A DNA stretch of 42,220 bases from CAZSVE01 sp964610175. Its GTDB lineage: Bacteria; Pseudomonadota; Gammaproteobacteria; HK1. The stretch is taken from assembly GCA_964610175.1 (NCBI GenBank), contig CAZSVE010000019.1, positions 1 to 42,220 of the forward strand, read 5' to 3'. The position numbers and the translations under genes were made by a program. This document shows, in pieces, positions 42,210 through 42,220 of the stretch (position 1 is the stretch's first letter; the number at the start of each line of letters is the position of its first letter). The notes below the pieces were generated by a model that saw nothing but the letters and a program-made list of their open reading frames with translations, did no database searches and was not told where the DNA came from.

Positions 42210-42220
42210 GTTTCAAGAAG

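Overview
The window looks like a chromosomal stretch of a sulfur-oxidising gammaproteobacterium. The evidence is a soxXYZA thiosulfate-oxidation operon, periplasmic nitrate-reductase accessory genes, gammaproteobacterial-type SecA, MetH, MurE and MSHA/T2SS-type pilus genes, and an initiator tRNA with encoded CCA. Genes are mostly GC-rich, while the spacers are lower in GC and packed with dispersed palindromic repeats, toxin-antitoxin modules and decayed genes. That pattern recalls repeat-rich sulfur-oxidising symbionts such as Candidatus Kentron or large Thiotrichales, but the genus is an inference and cannot be settled from this sequence alone.

Layout. 1-3.3 kb: a small unknown gene, two PIN-toxin/antitoxin pairs, a deleted IS1595-type element and a GNAT acetyltransferase. 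3.3-8.4 kb: metH and an Rpn/PD-(D/E)XK transposase-family protein. 8.6-10.3 kb: gspF and gspG. 10.3-14.2 kb: an accessory strip with a broken fibronectin-III gene carrying a hairpin insert, a low-GC lipoprotein/helical-protein pair of unknown function, and a graveyard of frameshifted or truncated small genes. 14.3-19.9 kb: a pilin-like protein, an alpha/beta hydrolase, secA and a yecH-like gene, all on the minus strand. 20.3-23.3 kb: a third PIN module and an MshL-type secretin. 23.7 kb: tRNA-fMet.

24-34 kb is the most interesting part. Minus-strand genes encode NapC, NapB, NapH, a nonaheme cytochrome c fused to a membrane cytochrome b (the layout of CbcL), an octaheme cytochrome of the hydroxylamine-oxidoreductase (HAO) family, and NapG. 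A three-gene HEPN/MNT module sits inside. The block from napB to hao is bracketed by two inverted copies of a ~200-bp repeat. No napA, napD or napF lies in the window. Together these could pass quinol electrons to periplasmic nitrate/nitrite chemistry, for example nitrite reduction to ammonium through a reverse hydroxylamine route, while the adjacent Sox genes supply electrons from thiosulfate. That metabolic link is inferred.

35.2-37.5 kb: soxXYZA with a good terminator; no soxB or soxCD here. 38-40.4 kb: a HAD hydrolase overlapping pdxS, then pdxT (deoxyxylulose-independent pyridoxal phosphate synthesis). 40.7-42.2 kb: murE, convergent to pdxT across a 30-bp-arm hairpin.

A ~110-bp repeat (here 'repeat A') occurs at least 11 times plus partial and palindromic copies, always in spacers or at gene ends. 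A second family ('repeat B') occurs five times. These two families explain most of the non-coding sequence and many spurious open frames.
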